Assembly (NCBI GenBank): GCA_024398125.1 | Contig: JAKSJO010000004.1 | Location: forward strand, 33,340-97,339 | Source: Bacteroidales bacterium | GTDB taxonomy: Bacteria > Bacteroidota > Bacteroidia > Bacteroidales > UBA932 | Direction of reading: 5' to 3' | Length of the DNA stretch: 64,000 bases | In this document: one piece after another, positions 23,768 to 31,314 of the stretch | Position numbering within the stretch: the stretch's first letter is position 1 | How the letters are laid out: the number at the start of each line of letters is the position of its first letter | Translations under genes and position numbers: made by a program | The notes under the pieces: model-generated | Told to the model about the DNA's origin: nothing | What the model saw: the letters and a program-made list of their open reading frames with translations, nothing else | Databases searched by the model: none

Positions 23768-25048
23768 TTATTCTCCTTCACCGGAAACGGTGAAGAAGTC
23801 TCTTGAAGGCAGCAGGGCAGAGTATCTCGCCCTGCTGTTTCTGAATAATTCAGCAGTGTGGTTCGCAAAGCGTGGACCGCGCCAGGTTCCGGTGTTGCTG
23901 ACAAAGATCCAGCACTCACCGTCGGGGTAGTATTTGATAAGAGCACTGGTACCTGAGAATGTGCCGGTTCTTGTCCATTCGCCGCTTTCCTTGGTGTCAT
24001 TCCATCCAAGTGAATAAGTTGCTTCGTCGATGTAACGTGTCATCTCTCTGACACTCTCTATGCTGAGAATGTCCGGTACTTCAGGCCTGCCATCGATTGA
24101 TGCCACGAAGCGGCACAGCTCGGCAGTGGATGCCACCCATGCTCCTGCTCCGGAGAGTGCGCGTATGTCGTTGCCGCCGTAGCAGCGCTCTACGAATGTG
24201 CGGCTGCCATTATATTCCTCTACGAGCTCATCGTTCTCCTGCATGTGATAACGGGTCTCGTTAGGATACTTTTCTTCGTAGTAATTATATGCGAGATGCA
24301 TGTCGAAACAGCCGGCAGGTATGAGCACATTCGTGTTCATCCAGTTTTCATAATCCTCTCCGGTAATCTTTTCGATGACCATCGAAAGAAGGAGGAATCC
24401 AAAGTTGGAGTAGCTCTGGGAAGTGCCGGGGTCGAATCCAAGCCTTCTTGTGATTTCGTTCTTGACCAAAGTCTCATGGCTTGGCGGACTTTTCAGTCTG
24501 TAGCGCTGCATGACGGTGCTGGTAGAGAACATAGGGTCGCCGGCATTGGTCGTGAAGCCGCCCTGGTGTCTAAGAAGATGCTCGACAGTGATGTTGTAGT
24601 ATCTCTTGTCCTTGATGGCACTGGTAAAAGTCGAGTCGTTGAGGATGCCGTTTTCACCGAAAACCTTGTCTGACAGGCTGAGCTGGCCTCGCTCCTGGAG
24701 CATCATGATTCCTGCGGCTGTGACAAGCTTGGATACGGATGCAAGTCGCAGGATCGTTCCTGGACTCATCCTTACATCGTTTTTCTTGTCTGCCCATCCA
24801 TATCCCTTGGAGTATACAAGCGAGTCGTTCCGCATGATCGAAAGGGATACTCCCTGAAGGTTCCATTCCTGCATGTAGCGTTCCATGTCCCTGTCCAGCC
24901 GGGCAAGGTCGGAGGTGTCGCTCATTTCGTTTGTAAGGGTCTCGTTGAGTCTTGGGAGCTGGCGAGGTCCTTCCTCCTTTCCGGAACATGCGAAAAGCAT
25001 TATTCCGCCGAGGAGAGCCAGGCAAAGGATGGATGGTTTGAATCTCAT
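23768..25048 (-). CDS. Beta-lactamase-family serine hydrolase lipoprotein (S12-like)
   Basis: The product has 426 residues. A lipoprotein signal ends LFAC (Cys21). The body has the penicillin-binding/beta-lactamase fold motifs: SxxK in RLASVSKLVTAAG, YxN in QSYSNFGFLLLSMVIEKITG, and a late GTFSGT in the place of KTG/HTG. It is probably an envelope esterase or D-aminopeptidase-like enzyme acting on peptidoglycan or D-peptides; antibiotic resistance cannot be inferred. The start at 25048 gives the lipobox and lies 16 bases after the MATE gene. An upstream in-frame start at 25153 would overlap that gene. Confidence 0.9.
   Translation of the reverse strand: MRFKPSILCLALLGGIMLFACSGKEEGPRQLPRLNETLTNEMSDTSDLARLDRDMERYMQEWNLQGVSLSIMRNDSLVYSKGYGWADKKNDVRMSPGTILRLASVSKLVTAAGIMMLQERGQLSLSDKVFGENGILNDSTFTSAIKDKRYYNITVEHLLRHQGGFTTNAGDPMFSTSTVMQRYRLKSPPSHETLVKNEITRRLGFDPGTSQSYSNFGFLLLSMVIEKITGEDYENWMNTNVLIPAGCFDMHLAYNYYEEKYPNETRYHMQENDELVEEYNGSRTFVERCYGGNDIRALSGAGAWVASTAELCRFVASIDGRPEVPDILSIESVREMTRYIDEATYSLGWNDTKESGEWTRTGTFSGTSALIKYYPDGECWIFVSNTGTWRGPRFANHTAELFRNSRARYSALLPSRDFFTVSGEGE
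23776..23795. other. Perfect hairpin with GAAA loop in the convergent junction
   Basis: CTTCACCG (23776-23783) pairs with CGGTGAAG (23788-23795) around GAAA. It lies inside the last codons of the serine hydrolase gene. No T-run follows on either strand, so terminator function is uncertain. Confidence 0.45.
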
Positions 25049-25064
25049 TCTGCGATTGTCTGTA

Positions 25065-26459
25065 CTAAAGGTTGCTTCCAAGGATGGTCGGATCTTCGCC
25101 GTCCTGGAGCTTGTTGAGTTTCTTGAACAGTCTAAAGATGAAGAATGCTGCAAAGAGCAGCGAGAAAGTGTCGGAGATAGGGAAACTGATCCAGACTCCG
25201 GTCTCCTGGAGAATCAGCGGAAGACTGTAGATGAGAGGCACGAGGAACAGAAGCTGGCGGCTGAGTGACAGGAAGATTGATATCTTCACCATTCCAAGGC
25301 ACTGGAAGAAGTTTCCGGCAACGATAGAAAAGCCTACGAACGCAACCATGGCATTCATGACTCTCATGCCGTGTGCTGCCATGCGGATAAGCTGCTCGTC
25401 ATTCGTGAAAAGCCTGCAGACCACGTCTGGAAGGAATTCCGAAACAATGAAGCAGGCGGTCGTTATGATCAAGGCGAAGAATGCCGTCAGCTTGAATACC
25501 TCGCGGACGCGGCTGTACTGGCGTGCACCGTAGTTGTATCCGGCGATTGGCTGCATTCCCTGGTTGAGGCCCATGACGATCATGATGAACAGCATGGTGA
25601 CGCGGTTGATTATTCCGTAGGCACCGATGGCCATGTCTCCGCCATACTTGCGGAGCTGCTGGTTGATGAACAGTGCGACGATGCAGGCTGCGCTGTTCAT
25701 GAGGAACGGTCCCATGCCGATGGCCATGGACTGTCCTGCGATATGCCCATTGACCTGGAAGAACGGCTTAGGGAAGTGGAGTATCCTTTCCTTGTTGAAG
25801 AAGAACTTCATGGTGTATACGAGTGACATCGCCTGACAGATCACGGTTGCGATGGCAGCGCCGCGGATTCCCATGCCTAAGCCGAAGATGAAGATCGGGT
25901 CAAGGATGGCGTTGGCGATGACCGTGAACAGCGTCAGTCCCATGGCCGTTTTCGGATTTCCGCAGGATCTGATGACTCCGTTGAGCCCGAAGTACAGATG
26001 GGTGATGATATTTCCCAGGAGGATGATGAACATATAGCTCCTGGCGTAGGGCAGTGTGTTCTCACTTGCTCCGAAGAAGTACAGTATCCTGTCGAGGAAA
26101 GGTATGGTGATGACGGTGAAGATGAATCCGATTATGGTATTGAGAGATACCACGTTCGCAAGGACCTTGTTCGCGTTGTCGTAATTCTTCTGACCAAGCA
26201 TTACTGAGATCATCGTCATTGCTCCGACTCCGACAAGAGTGCCGAGAGCGGTGGACAGGTTCATCAGCGGGAATGTGACCGCCAGGCCGGAGATAGCAGC
26301 TGCTCCCACGCCCTTGATATGGCCGATGTAGATGCTGTCTATCATGTTGTACAAAGAAGACGCAGTCATGGCAATGATGCCTGGGACTGCGTACATCTTC
26401 AGCAATCTGCTGATCTTGAGTGTGCCGAGCTCAGTCGGCGCGTTTGTATTTCCTGCCAT
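25065..26459 (-). CDS. MATE family multidrug/cation antiporter
   Basis: Inner-membrane Na+ or H+ coupled exporter. The 464 residues show about twelve hydrophobic segments in two MatE halves, beginning MYAVPGIIAMTASSLYNMIDSIYIG and, in the second half, NRVTMLFIMIVMGLNQGMQPIAGYNYGAR (both seen in pieces). This resembles the MepA-like subgroup. The substrate cannot be deduced. Its start overlaps the stop of an FKBP lipoprotein gene by one base, placing it inside a compact minus-strand operon. Confidence 0.93.
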   Translation of the reverse strand: MAGNTNAPTELGTLKISRLLKMYAVPGIIAMTASSLYNMIDSIYIGHIKGVGAAAISGLAVTFPLMNLSTALGTLVGVGAMTMISVMLGQKNYDNANKVLANVVSLNTIIGFIFTVITIPFLDRILYFFGASENTLPYARSYMFIILLGNIITHLYFGLNGVIRSCGNPKTAMGLTLFTVIANAILDPIFIFGLGMGIRGAAIATVICQAMSLVYTMKFFFNKERILHFPKPFFQVNGHIAGQSMAIGMGPFLMNSAACIVALFINQQLRKYGGDMAIGAYGIINRVTMLFIMIVMGLNQGMQPIAGYNYGARQYSRVREVFKLTAFFALIITTACFIVSEFLPDVVCRLFTNDEQLIRMAAHGMRVMNAMVAFVGFSIVAGNFFQCLGMVKISIFLSLSRQLLFLVPLIYSLPLILQETGVWISFPISDTFSLLFAAFFIFRLFKKLNKLQDGEDPTILGSNL

Positions 26460-27487
26460 CAGTCTTCTGATTTTCCGATGAGCTCAAGCTCGAAGATGAG
26501 TGGGCTGAAGCTAGGAATCTTGTCTCCGCTGCCCTTTGTTCCATAGCCAAGCTCGGAATGGAAGATGACGATTCCCTTTTCACCGGTCCTCATCTTGGAT
26601 ACGGCGTAAGCGAATCCCTGAATCATGTTGCCTTCGTCGCTGGACGAACTTCCTGTGCCCATGTAGTACTTCTTCCATTCATCCTTTACGGTGATGGTCG
26701 ACGGTCCGTATGTGCGGCTTGAGGAATATACATTCCATACCTTGGCCGTGTCTGCGTTGCTGGTGTCGAATACTCTTCCGTTGAGGAGTCGGCCTGTGTA
26801 GTTTACAAGAATCTTGGTGTCGGCCTTGAATCCTGTGGTGTCCTTTGGCGCCTGGGTCTGGATGTAGTAAAGTCCGCCCTTGAGCGAGTCAAGACCTGGC
26901 TTGATGGAATGAACGTACTTCTCGAGCGAGTCTGTCTCCCACTTTACGATATCCTTGATGACGTCCACGACCTTCACGGTGTAGATGCCGTTGTCTCCGG
27001 TGACGTTCTTGAGGTATTCCTCCTCGGTCTTGTATCTCTTGTAGGTGTTGAGCCATCCAGGGATGACAGCGGTACGTGTGCCGCCAACCTTCATTCCGTC
27101 GAACATGGCTTCTATTCCGGCGATTATGCCGTTCTCGTTTCTGGAAAGAATGCTTGGACCGTAGAACTTGGTCTCGTCGTAAGTTCCAAGCTGCTTTGCA
27201 ATCTCCGGATCGCAATAATCCTTGTAGTTCCCGTCAAGGTCGGTCGACTGGTATTCGAAGCGGATATAAGGATACTCTTCATAGCTTTCCACGCTCTTTC
27301 CCGTGCCTGGAACGTCATTGAGGATATAGATTCCCGGGTCGGTCTTCTTTACCGATGGGTGATGGTTCTGCATCCAAATTTCAAGATGCCTTTTTGCTGC
27401 GTCGTTCTTTGTTGTGGACACCTCCTTCGCACATCCTGTCGAAAGGACTGCGACTGCCGCAGCGAGTATGATGAATCTGACTTTCAT
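26459..27487 (-). CDS. FKBP-type peptidyl-prolyl isomerase lipoprotein, two domains
   Basis: Periplasmic folding helper. The 342 residues begin with a lipobox (LSTGC, Cys19). Two FKBP-like domains follow: a degenerate first one (about 70-175; IIAGIEAMFDGMKVGGTRTAVIPG) and a more canonical second one (about 215-340). The second has VNYTGRLLNGRVFDTS, IQGFAYAVSKMRTGEKGIVIFHSELGYG and a closing LIFELELIG. The pairing of a weak and a strong domain is common in Bacteroidetes lipoprotein PPIases. It precedes the MATE gene and follows another FKBP lipoprotein by 8 bases. Confidence 0.9.
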   Translation of the reverse strand: MKVRFIILAAAVAVLSTGCAKEVSTTKNDAAKRHLEIWMQNHHPSVKKTDPGIYILNDVPGTGKSVESYEEYPYIRFEYQSTDLDGNYKDYCDPEIAKQLGTYDETKFYGPSILSRNENGIIAGIEAMFDGMKVGGTRTAVIPGWLNTYKRYKTEEEYLKNVTGDNGIYTVKVVDVIKDIVKWETDSLEKYVHSIKPGLDSLKGGLYYIQTQAPKDTTGFKADTKILVNYTGRLLNGRVFDTSNADTAKVWNVYSSSRTYGPSTITVKDEWKKYYMGTGSSSSDEGNMIQGFAYAVSKMRTGEKGIVIFHSELGYGTKGSGDKIPSFSPLIFELELIGKSED

Positions 27488-27495
27488 ATCGTCTT

Positions 27496-28044
27496 TTAAT
27501 TATCCAAATCTTCAATAATAACCTGGTAGGCGAGTGGAGCATCAGCAGGAATCATGCCGAGTCCGTGCTTGCCGAAACCATATTTTCCGGAAAAGAGTAT
27601 AATCGCTTCTTCTCCTTTCCTCATGCCTTCCAGTCCCGTCGCCAGCCCGGGAACAATGCTCCTGTCGGCAAGAGATATATGCATGGGCTTCCAGGCATCC
27701 GGATCCGTGAGAACCCATCCAGTGCTCTGGGCGAGATTCCAGTCGTTCGTGGCGAACATCGTACTGGCTCCGATATTGCCGTCGGAGAAATCGTAGCCGG
27801 CGTAGATGATGGTGGCGCTGCCTCTCGCACTCAGCTCGACTCCTTCTCCTTCCGAAAGAACTATTCTCACCACGCCTTTCTGGTAGACAACCCTTGCTTC
27901 GGGAAACTTGGCTGTCTGCTGCTTGACGAATCTCTCTATGGATTCCTCCTGCTTTCCATACTTTGTCTCCTGAGCCTGTTTGGTGCAGGCACCGGAAATG
28001 AGCGTGCAGCAGATTGCCGCAATGATCAGTCTTGCAGCCTTCAT
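27496..28044 (-). CDS. FKBP-type peptidyl-prolyl isomerase lipoprotein, single domain
   Basis: The product has 182 residues. A lipoprotein signal ends ISGAC (Cys20). One FKBP domain spans about 75-182, with ATIIYAGYDFSDG, VPGLATGLEGMRKGEEAIILFSGKYGFG and LAYQVIIEDL. It resembles the gliding-motility GldI-like FKBP group only in general shape. It is probably in the periplasm. The gene overlaps the upstream NrnA-like phosphoesterase by 4 bases (ATGA) and lies 8 bases before the two-domain FKBP gene. Confidence 0.87.
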   Translation of the reverse strand: MKAARLIIAAICCTLISGACTKQAQETKYGKQEESIERFVKQQTAKFPEARVVYQKGVVRIVLSEGEGVELSARGSATIIYAGYDFSDGNIGASTMFATNDWNLAQSTGWVLTDPDAWKPMHISLADRSIVPGLATGLEGMRKGEEAIILFSGKYGFGKHGLGMIPADAPLAYQVIIEDLDN

Positions 28045-29084
28045 GATTCGGAGATGATTCTTTCAAGATAGCCGGGAAGTTCCGAACTGTCGGCAATGTC
28101 CTTCCCGATATAAAGCCTTCCGCCGGCGGCCTGCTCGTGCCCTCCGCCATTGAAATACCTGATCGCCATGTTGTTGGCTGACCATCCCCGCTTCGAGCGG
28201 ACGGAAACGCGGTATCTGTCTCCGTCTTCGGTCAGCATTATGCTTATATTGACACTCTTGATGCCGAGAGGCATGTTGACAATACCCTCAGTCTCTCCTT
28301 CGCGAAGGTCGAAACGGTCGCGGGTCGCCTGGTCGACGATGATGTATGCAATTCCCTTGTCGGAAATGACAAGACGTTCCGAGAGGAGGAATCCCATGGC
28401 CCTGAAACGGTTTTCCCTGTACTCGTTGTAGATGTGGCCGAGAATCTCGTCCCGGTCGGTTCCCGAAGCGATCAGCTCGGAAGCCATCCTGAGAGTCGTA
28501 GGGTGTACCGAGTTTGCAAAATTGTTCGTGTCAGTCGTCATTCCAGCCATCATTGAGCGTCGCGCGGCTTCAGGAATCCTTGCTGCATCCCCGTCGATCT
28601 GAGGAGTCGCCAGCAGGATATAGTAGAGAAGCTCAGATGCTGAGGATACGCAGTCCGACTCGGAGAAGACGAGGTCGAACTGATCTGTATCGGGATTCAG
28701 GTGATGATCGATCAGGACCTTTTCAGCCTTTGAAGAGATTGCATAGTCTCCAAGCTCGTCGCAGCGTCCGAGGTTTGCACAGTCAAGACAGATGACCAGG
28801 TCGGCTGTTCTCATGACGTCGATGGCTTTTCCGTTGTCACCATCCCATGTCAGTGTAGAGGCTTTGTCGTCTTCTGATGGTATGAAAAGGAGGCTTTCGG
28901 GAATCCCGCTGGAAAGGATCACGGTACTGTCATGACGGCAGACATCCTTAAGGAAGGTTCTCAATGCGAATGTGCTTCCAAGAGCGTCGCCGTCCGGACG
29001 GAAATGAGTAATCAGCACGATGGACTCCGACTTGGAGACCATCGTGAGAAATGCCTTTATTTTCTCTTCCGTGACAGTAATCAT
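28041..29084 (-). CDS. DHH family phosphoesterase (NrnA-like oligoribonuclease/pAp phosphatase)
   Basis: Degrades short RNA or cyclic-dinucleotide-derived oligonucleotides and may dephosphorylate 3'-phosphoadenosine phosphate. The 347-residue product has the DHH domain motifs THFRPDGDALGS, LVICLDCAN and VLIDHHLNPD, and the DHHA1 motif FNGGGHEQAAGG near the C terminus. It is the first gene of the minus operon that continues with two FKBP lipoproteins, MATE and a serine hydrolase. A -7 box lies about 20 bases upstream. Confidence 0.93.
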   Translation of the reverse strand: MITVTEEKIKAFLTMVSKSESIVLITHFRPDGDALGSTFALRTFLKDVCRHDSTVILSSGIPESLLFIPSEDDKASTLTWDGDNGKAIDVMRTADLVICLDCANLGRCDELGDYAISSKAEKVLIDHHLNPDTDQFDLVFSESDCVSSASELLYYILLATPQIDGDAARIPEAARRSMMAGMTTDTNNFANSVHPTTLRMASELIASGTDRDEILGHIYNEYRENRFRAMGFLLSERLVISDKGIAYIIVDQATRDRFDLREGETEGIVNMPLGIKSVNISIMLTEDGDRYRVSVRSKRGWSANNMAIRYFNGGGHEQAAGGRLYIGKDIADSSELPGYLERIISES

Positions 29085-29104
29085 CAGCTGATGTTTTTCA
29101 AGCG

Positions 29105-29112
29105 CAAATTTA
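29105..29112 (-). promoter_or_regulatory. Minus-strand -7 element (TAAATTTG) for the nrnA operon
   Basis: The plus strand reads CAAATTTA, an exact TAnnTTTG in the minus direction about 20 bases before ATG 29084. No good -33 box was found. Confidence 0.5.
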
Positions 29113-29121
29113 CAAAGAATA

Positions 29122-29153
29122 ATTGCATTTCATAAATCAATTTCATAACTTTG
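29122..29153 (+). promoter_or_regulatory. Bacteroidetes-type promoter upstream of the 231-residue membrane protein gene
   Basis: ATTG at 29122-29125, a 20-base spacer, then TAACTTTG at 29146-29153. The leader to ATG 29222 is about 60 bases, the longest in the window, and ends A-rich (GTAAAAAACAAATAAC). Confidence 0.65.
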
Positions 29154-29221
29154 TCCGCGTTATGCCAGGATTGCATACAAACCAAACCCCGGACCGCATA
29201 TAAAGTAAAAAACAAATAACA

Positions 29222-29917
29222 ATGAACGGAATTCTTAAAAAGTTATTGACTCTCATCGTATTGCCAGTGGCAATCGTAGGTCTCGTGTATGTCATTGTAG
29301 ACAGCATCATGCAGCCTGTTGAGTTCAACAAGCAGAAGGACTACCGCGAGAGCGTAGCCGTACAGCGTCTCAAGGACATCCGTACCCTCCAGGTCGCATT
29401 CAAGGGTGTCAACAACAGATTCTCTCCAACCGTAGATTCGCTCATCGACTTCTACAACACCGGCAACATGGCAGTGGTGATGCAGATCGGTTCTACCGAT
29501 GACTCTCTTGCAGTTGCACACACTTCGGCTATCAAGAAGGCCAACAAGAAGATCACCTCAGAGGAGCTCTATCAGCGTTATCTTGCAGGTGACAAGGATC
29601 TCGTATTCTCTATCGAGCACAAGATTCCTGTAAAGGACACCCTCTTCAAGGGTCGTGACGATTTCAACGCAGCTGACCTCAAGTACATCCCATTCAGCGA
29701 CGGCGAGCTCGTTCAGATGGAGTCTATCATCAAGCAGGTATCAGGTGTGCCAGTTCCTCTCTTCGAGGCTAGAATGCCTTACAAGCTCCTCCTCAAGGGT
29801 CTTGACAACCAGCTTAGAATCAATCTCGACGCTGAGAGACGTGCTCAGAACCGTTTCGAGGGTCTCCAGGTCGGCAGCATCTCTGCTCCTAACAACAACG
29901 CAGGTAACTGGGAGTAG
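29222..29917 (+). CDS. Conserved membrane-anchored protein of unknown function
   Basis: The product has 231 residues: one N-terminal membrane helix (about 8-29), then a polar, mostly helical region. I do not recognise a named domain. It ends in a Gly/Asn-rich tail (NNNAGNWE). Codon use is strongly biased, as in the fermentation and ribosomal-type genes, which suggests abundance. It is followed 2 bases later by a DUF3822 gene and then rsmD, an order I believe recurs in Bacteroidales. Confidence 0.8.
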   Translation: MNGILKKLLTLIVLPVAIVGLVYVIVDSIMQPVEFNKQKDYRESVAVQRLKDIRTLQVAFKGVNNRFSPTVDSLIDFYNTGNMAVVMQIGSTDDSLAVAHTSAIKKANKKITSEELYQRYLAGDKDLVFSIEHKIPVKDTLFKGRDDFNAADLKYIPFSDGELVQMESIIKQVSGVPVPLFEARMPYKLLLKGLDNQLRINLDAERRAQNRFEGLQVGSISAPNNNAGNWE

Positions 29918-29919
29918 TT

Positions 29920-30606
29920 TTGATGATACATACATCGAAAGAAAGAATATCCATTCAAGTTACCTTGAGTGGATATTCTTTTAAAATATATACCGCGGAC
30001 GAACAGCACTCTTCTGGCTGGCTGGGAGCTGAACGTGTGTTTACGACACCTGAGTTCATGAAGCGCTACGAAAGTGTTGAACTAAGTCTCCTTACACCGA
30101 AGTGCGCACTCATTCCTGATCAGTTCTTCAAGGCTGACAGGGCTGCTGCCCTTCTTGCCGACACTGTCCGTATACGCCCTCAGGACAAGGTCGACTATGT
30201 GCCTGTTCCTGAATATGGCGCGGTTCTGGTTTTCTCGAACTCCATAGATGAGTCGCTCTCCAAGGTGATTGCCCAGAACGTCCTCACTGAGGCGGGCGAG
30301 AGCCCAAAGGCATTGCCGGAACTCTACTACATACTTGTCAACCTCCAGAGCTGTGGCGAGTATAACCGGATCTTGGCTTCATACCGTGACGGATATCTGC
30401 ATCTGGCTATTTCGCAGGGCAGAAGCCTGCTTCTTGCAAACGTATACGAAGCAGTTGACTTTACAACCGCCGAGTATCATATTTTCTCGGCGTTGAAGGC
30501 CCTCCAGATGAATCCAGAGGTCAGTACGATATGTTTCCGCACTCCTCTTGATCCTGAACAGGAGATGTCTCTTTATCGCTATTTCAAATCAGTTGAACAG
30601 ATATGA
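29920..30606 (+). CDS. DUF3822 family protein
   Basis: The product has 228 residues and matches the Bacteroidetes DUF3822 family by overall pattern: ISIQVTLSGYSFKIY at the N terminus, TPEFMKRYESVELSL, and CGEYNRILASYRDGYLHLA. The repeated beta-strand layout suggests an actin/ASKHA-like ATPase fold, though no nucleotide motif is clear. Two ATGs are adjacent (29920, 29923), so the exact start is open. It overlaps rsmD by 4 bases, so coupling to rRNA modification or another ribosome function is possible. Confidence 0.82.
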   Translation: MMIHTSKERISIQVTLSGYSFKIYTADEQHSSGWLGAERVFTTPEFMKRYESVELSLLTPKCALIPDQFFKADRAAALLADTVRIRPQDKVDYVPVPEYGAVLVFSNSIDESLSKVIAQNVLTEAGESPKALPELYYILVNLQSCGEYNRILASYRDGYLHLAISQGRSLLLANVYEAVDFTTAEYHIFSALKALQMNPEVSTICFRTPLDPEQEMSLYRYFKSVEQI

Positions 30607-31133
30607 GAATCATAGGAGGAAGGCTCAAGGGCAAGATGATCATGCCGCCTATGGGATACAAGGCTCGCCCGACTACTGATTTTGCAAAGGAAGGACTCTT
30701 CAATATCCTCAACAACGAGTACGAGTTTGAGGATCTAAAGGTCCTGGACCTGTTTGGAGGCACCGGATCCATTGCTTTCGAGTTTGCTTCCCGTGGCGCA
30801 GCACGCGTCTACAGCGTGGAGATGACCCGTGAGAATGCATCCTTCATCAAGACAGAGGCTGACCGCCTGGGTTTGAAGAATGTGACCATGGTCCGTGACA
30901 ATGTGTTTGATTTCCTGCCGATCTGCCGTGAGAAATTCGACATCATCTTTGCGGATCCTCCGTATGCGCTCGAGGGATTGGAGACACTGCCTGACCGTAT
31001 CTTTGAGAACGACCTTCTCCATCCGGAGTGCTATTTCATTCTTGAGCATGGCGATGAGCATAGTTTCACCGAGCATCCTCATTTCGTAAAGGAACGTTCA
31101 TACGGTCGCGTTCACTTCTCGTTCTTCCAGTAG
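30603..31133 (+). CDS. rsmD: 16S rRNA (guanine(966)-N2)-methyltransferase
   Basis: Methylates G966 of 16S rRNA (E. coli numbering) with SAM during 30S assembly. The 176 residues have MRIIGGRLKGKMI at the start, the family RPTTDFAKEGLFNIL, the SAM-binding VLDLFGGTGSIAFEFASRGA (about 47-66), and the catalytic DPPY at 118-121. The length is normal. It overlaps the DUF3822 gene by 4 bases. Confidence 0.95.
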   Translation: MRIIGGRLKGKMIMPPMGYKARPTTDFAKEGLFNILNNEYEFEDLKVLDLFGGTGSIAFEFASRGAARVYSVEMTRENASFIKTEADRLGLKNVTMVRDNVFDFLPICREKFDIIFADPPYALEGLETLPDRIFENDLLHPECYFILEHGDEHSFTEHPHFVKERSYGRVHFSFFQ

Positions 31134-31165
31134 TAAGTCATTTTTTTCATCATTCCTAAATAAAG

Positions 31166-31190
31166 AGGCTGACCATTGTGGTCAGCCTTG
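31166..31190 (+). terminator. Probable terminator hairpin after rsmD
   Basis: AGGCTGACC (31166-31174) pairs perfectly with GGTCAGCCT (31180-31188), loop ATTGT. The plus-strand tail TGTCTTTA is only moderately T-rich; the minus-strand tail is also A/T-rich, so it may act for both convergent genes. Confidence 0.6.
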
Positions 31191-31296
31191 TCTTTATGAT
31201 TCTCGCGAAGCGAATTTGCATCAGCAAATCGGCCGTGCCGTGTGTTTGTGAGTATGCGAACAAATACGGAAAGGTGGAAAGGCCGTAGGGGTCACA

Positions 31297-31314
31297 GGGG
31301 GAGTCGTCTCCCCC
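31297..31314. repeat. Perfect inverted repeat GGGGGAG/CTCCCCC just after the CoA-transferase stop
   Basis: GGGGGAG (31297-31303), loop TCGT, CTCCCCC (31308-31314), ending one base before the stop of the minus-strand gene. No T-run follows on the minus strand, so it may protect the 3' end or be part of a repeat element. Confidence 0.55.

Larger units (their letters stand above)
31134..31314. other. Hairpin-rich intergenic region between rsmD and the CoA-transferase gene
   Basis: No gene is seen in these 181 bases, the longest gap in the window. It holds three inverted repeats. Two are listed separately (31166-31188 and 31297-31314); the third is a short one around 31211-31226 (ATTTGC / GCAAAT). 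The genes on both sides converge here. The segment 31200-31300 looks like non-coding repeat-type DNA, but no second copy is present in the window. Confidence 0.5.

Noticed and set aside
23768-25048. Antibiotic-resistance beta-lactamase
   Set aside because: SxxK and YxN are shared by many esterases and peptidases of the family; the third motif is atypical, and lipidated serine hydrolases are common in Bacteroidetes.
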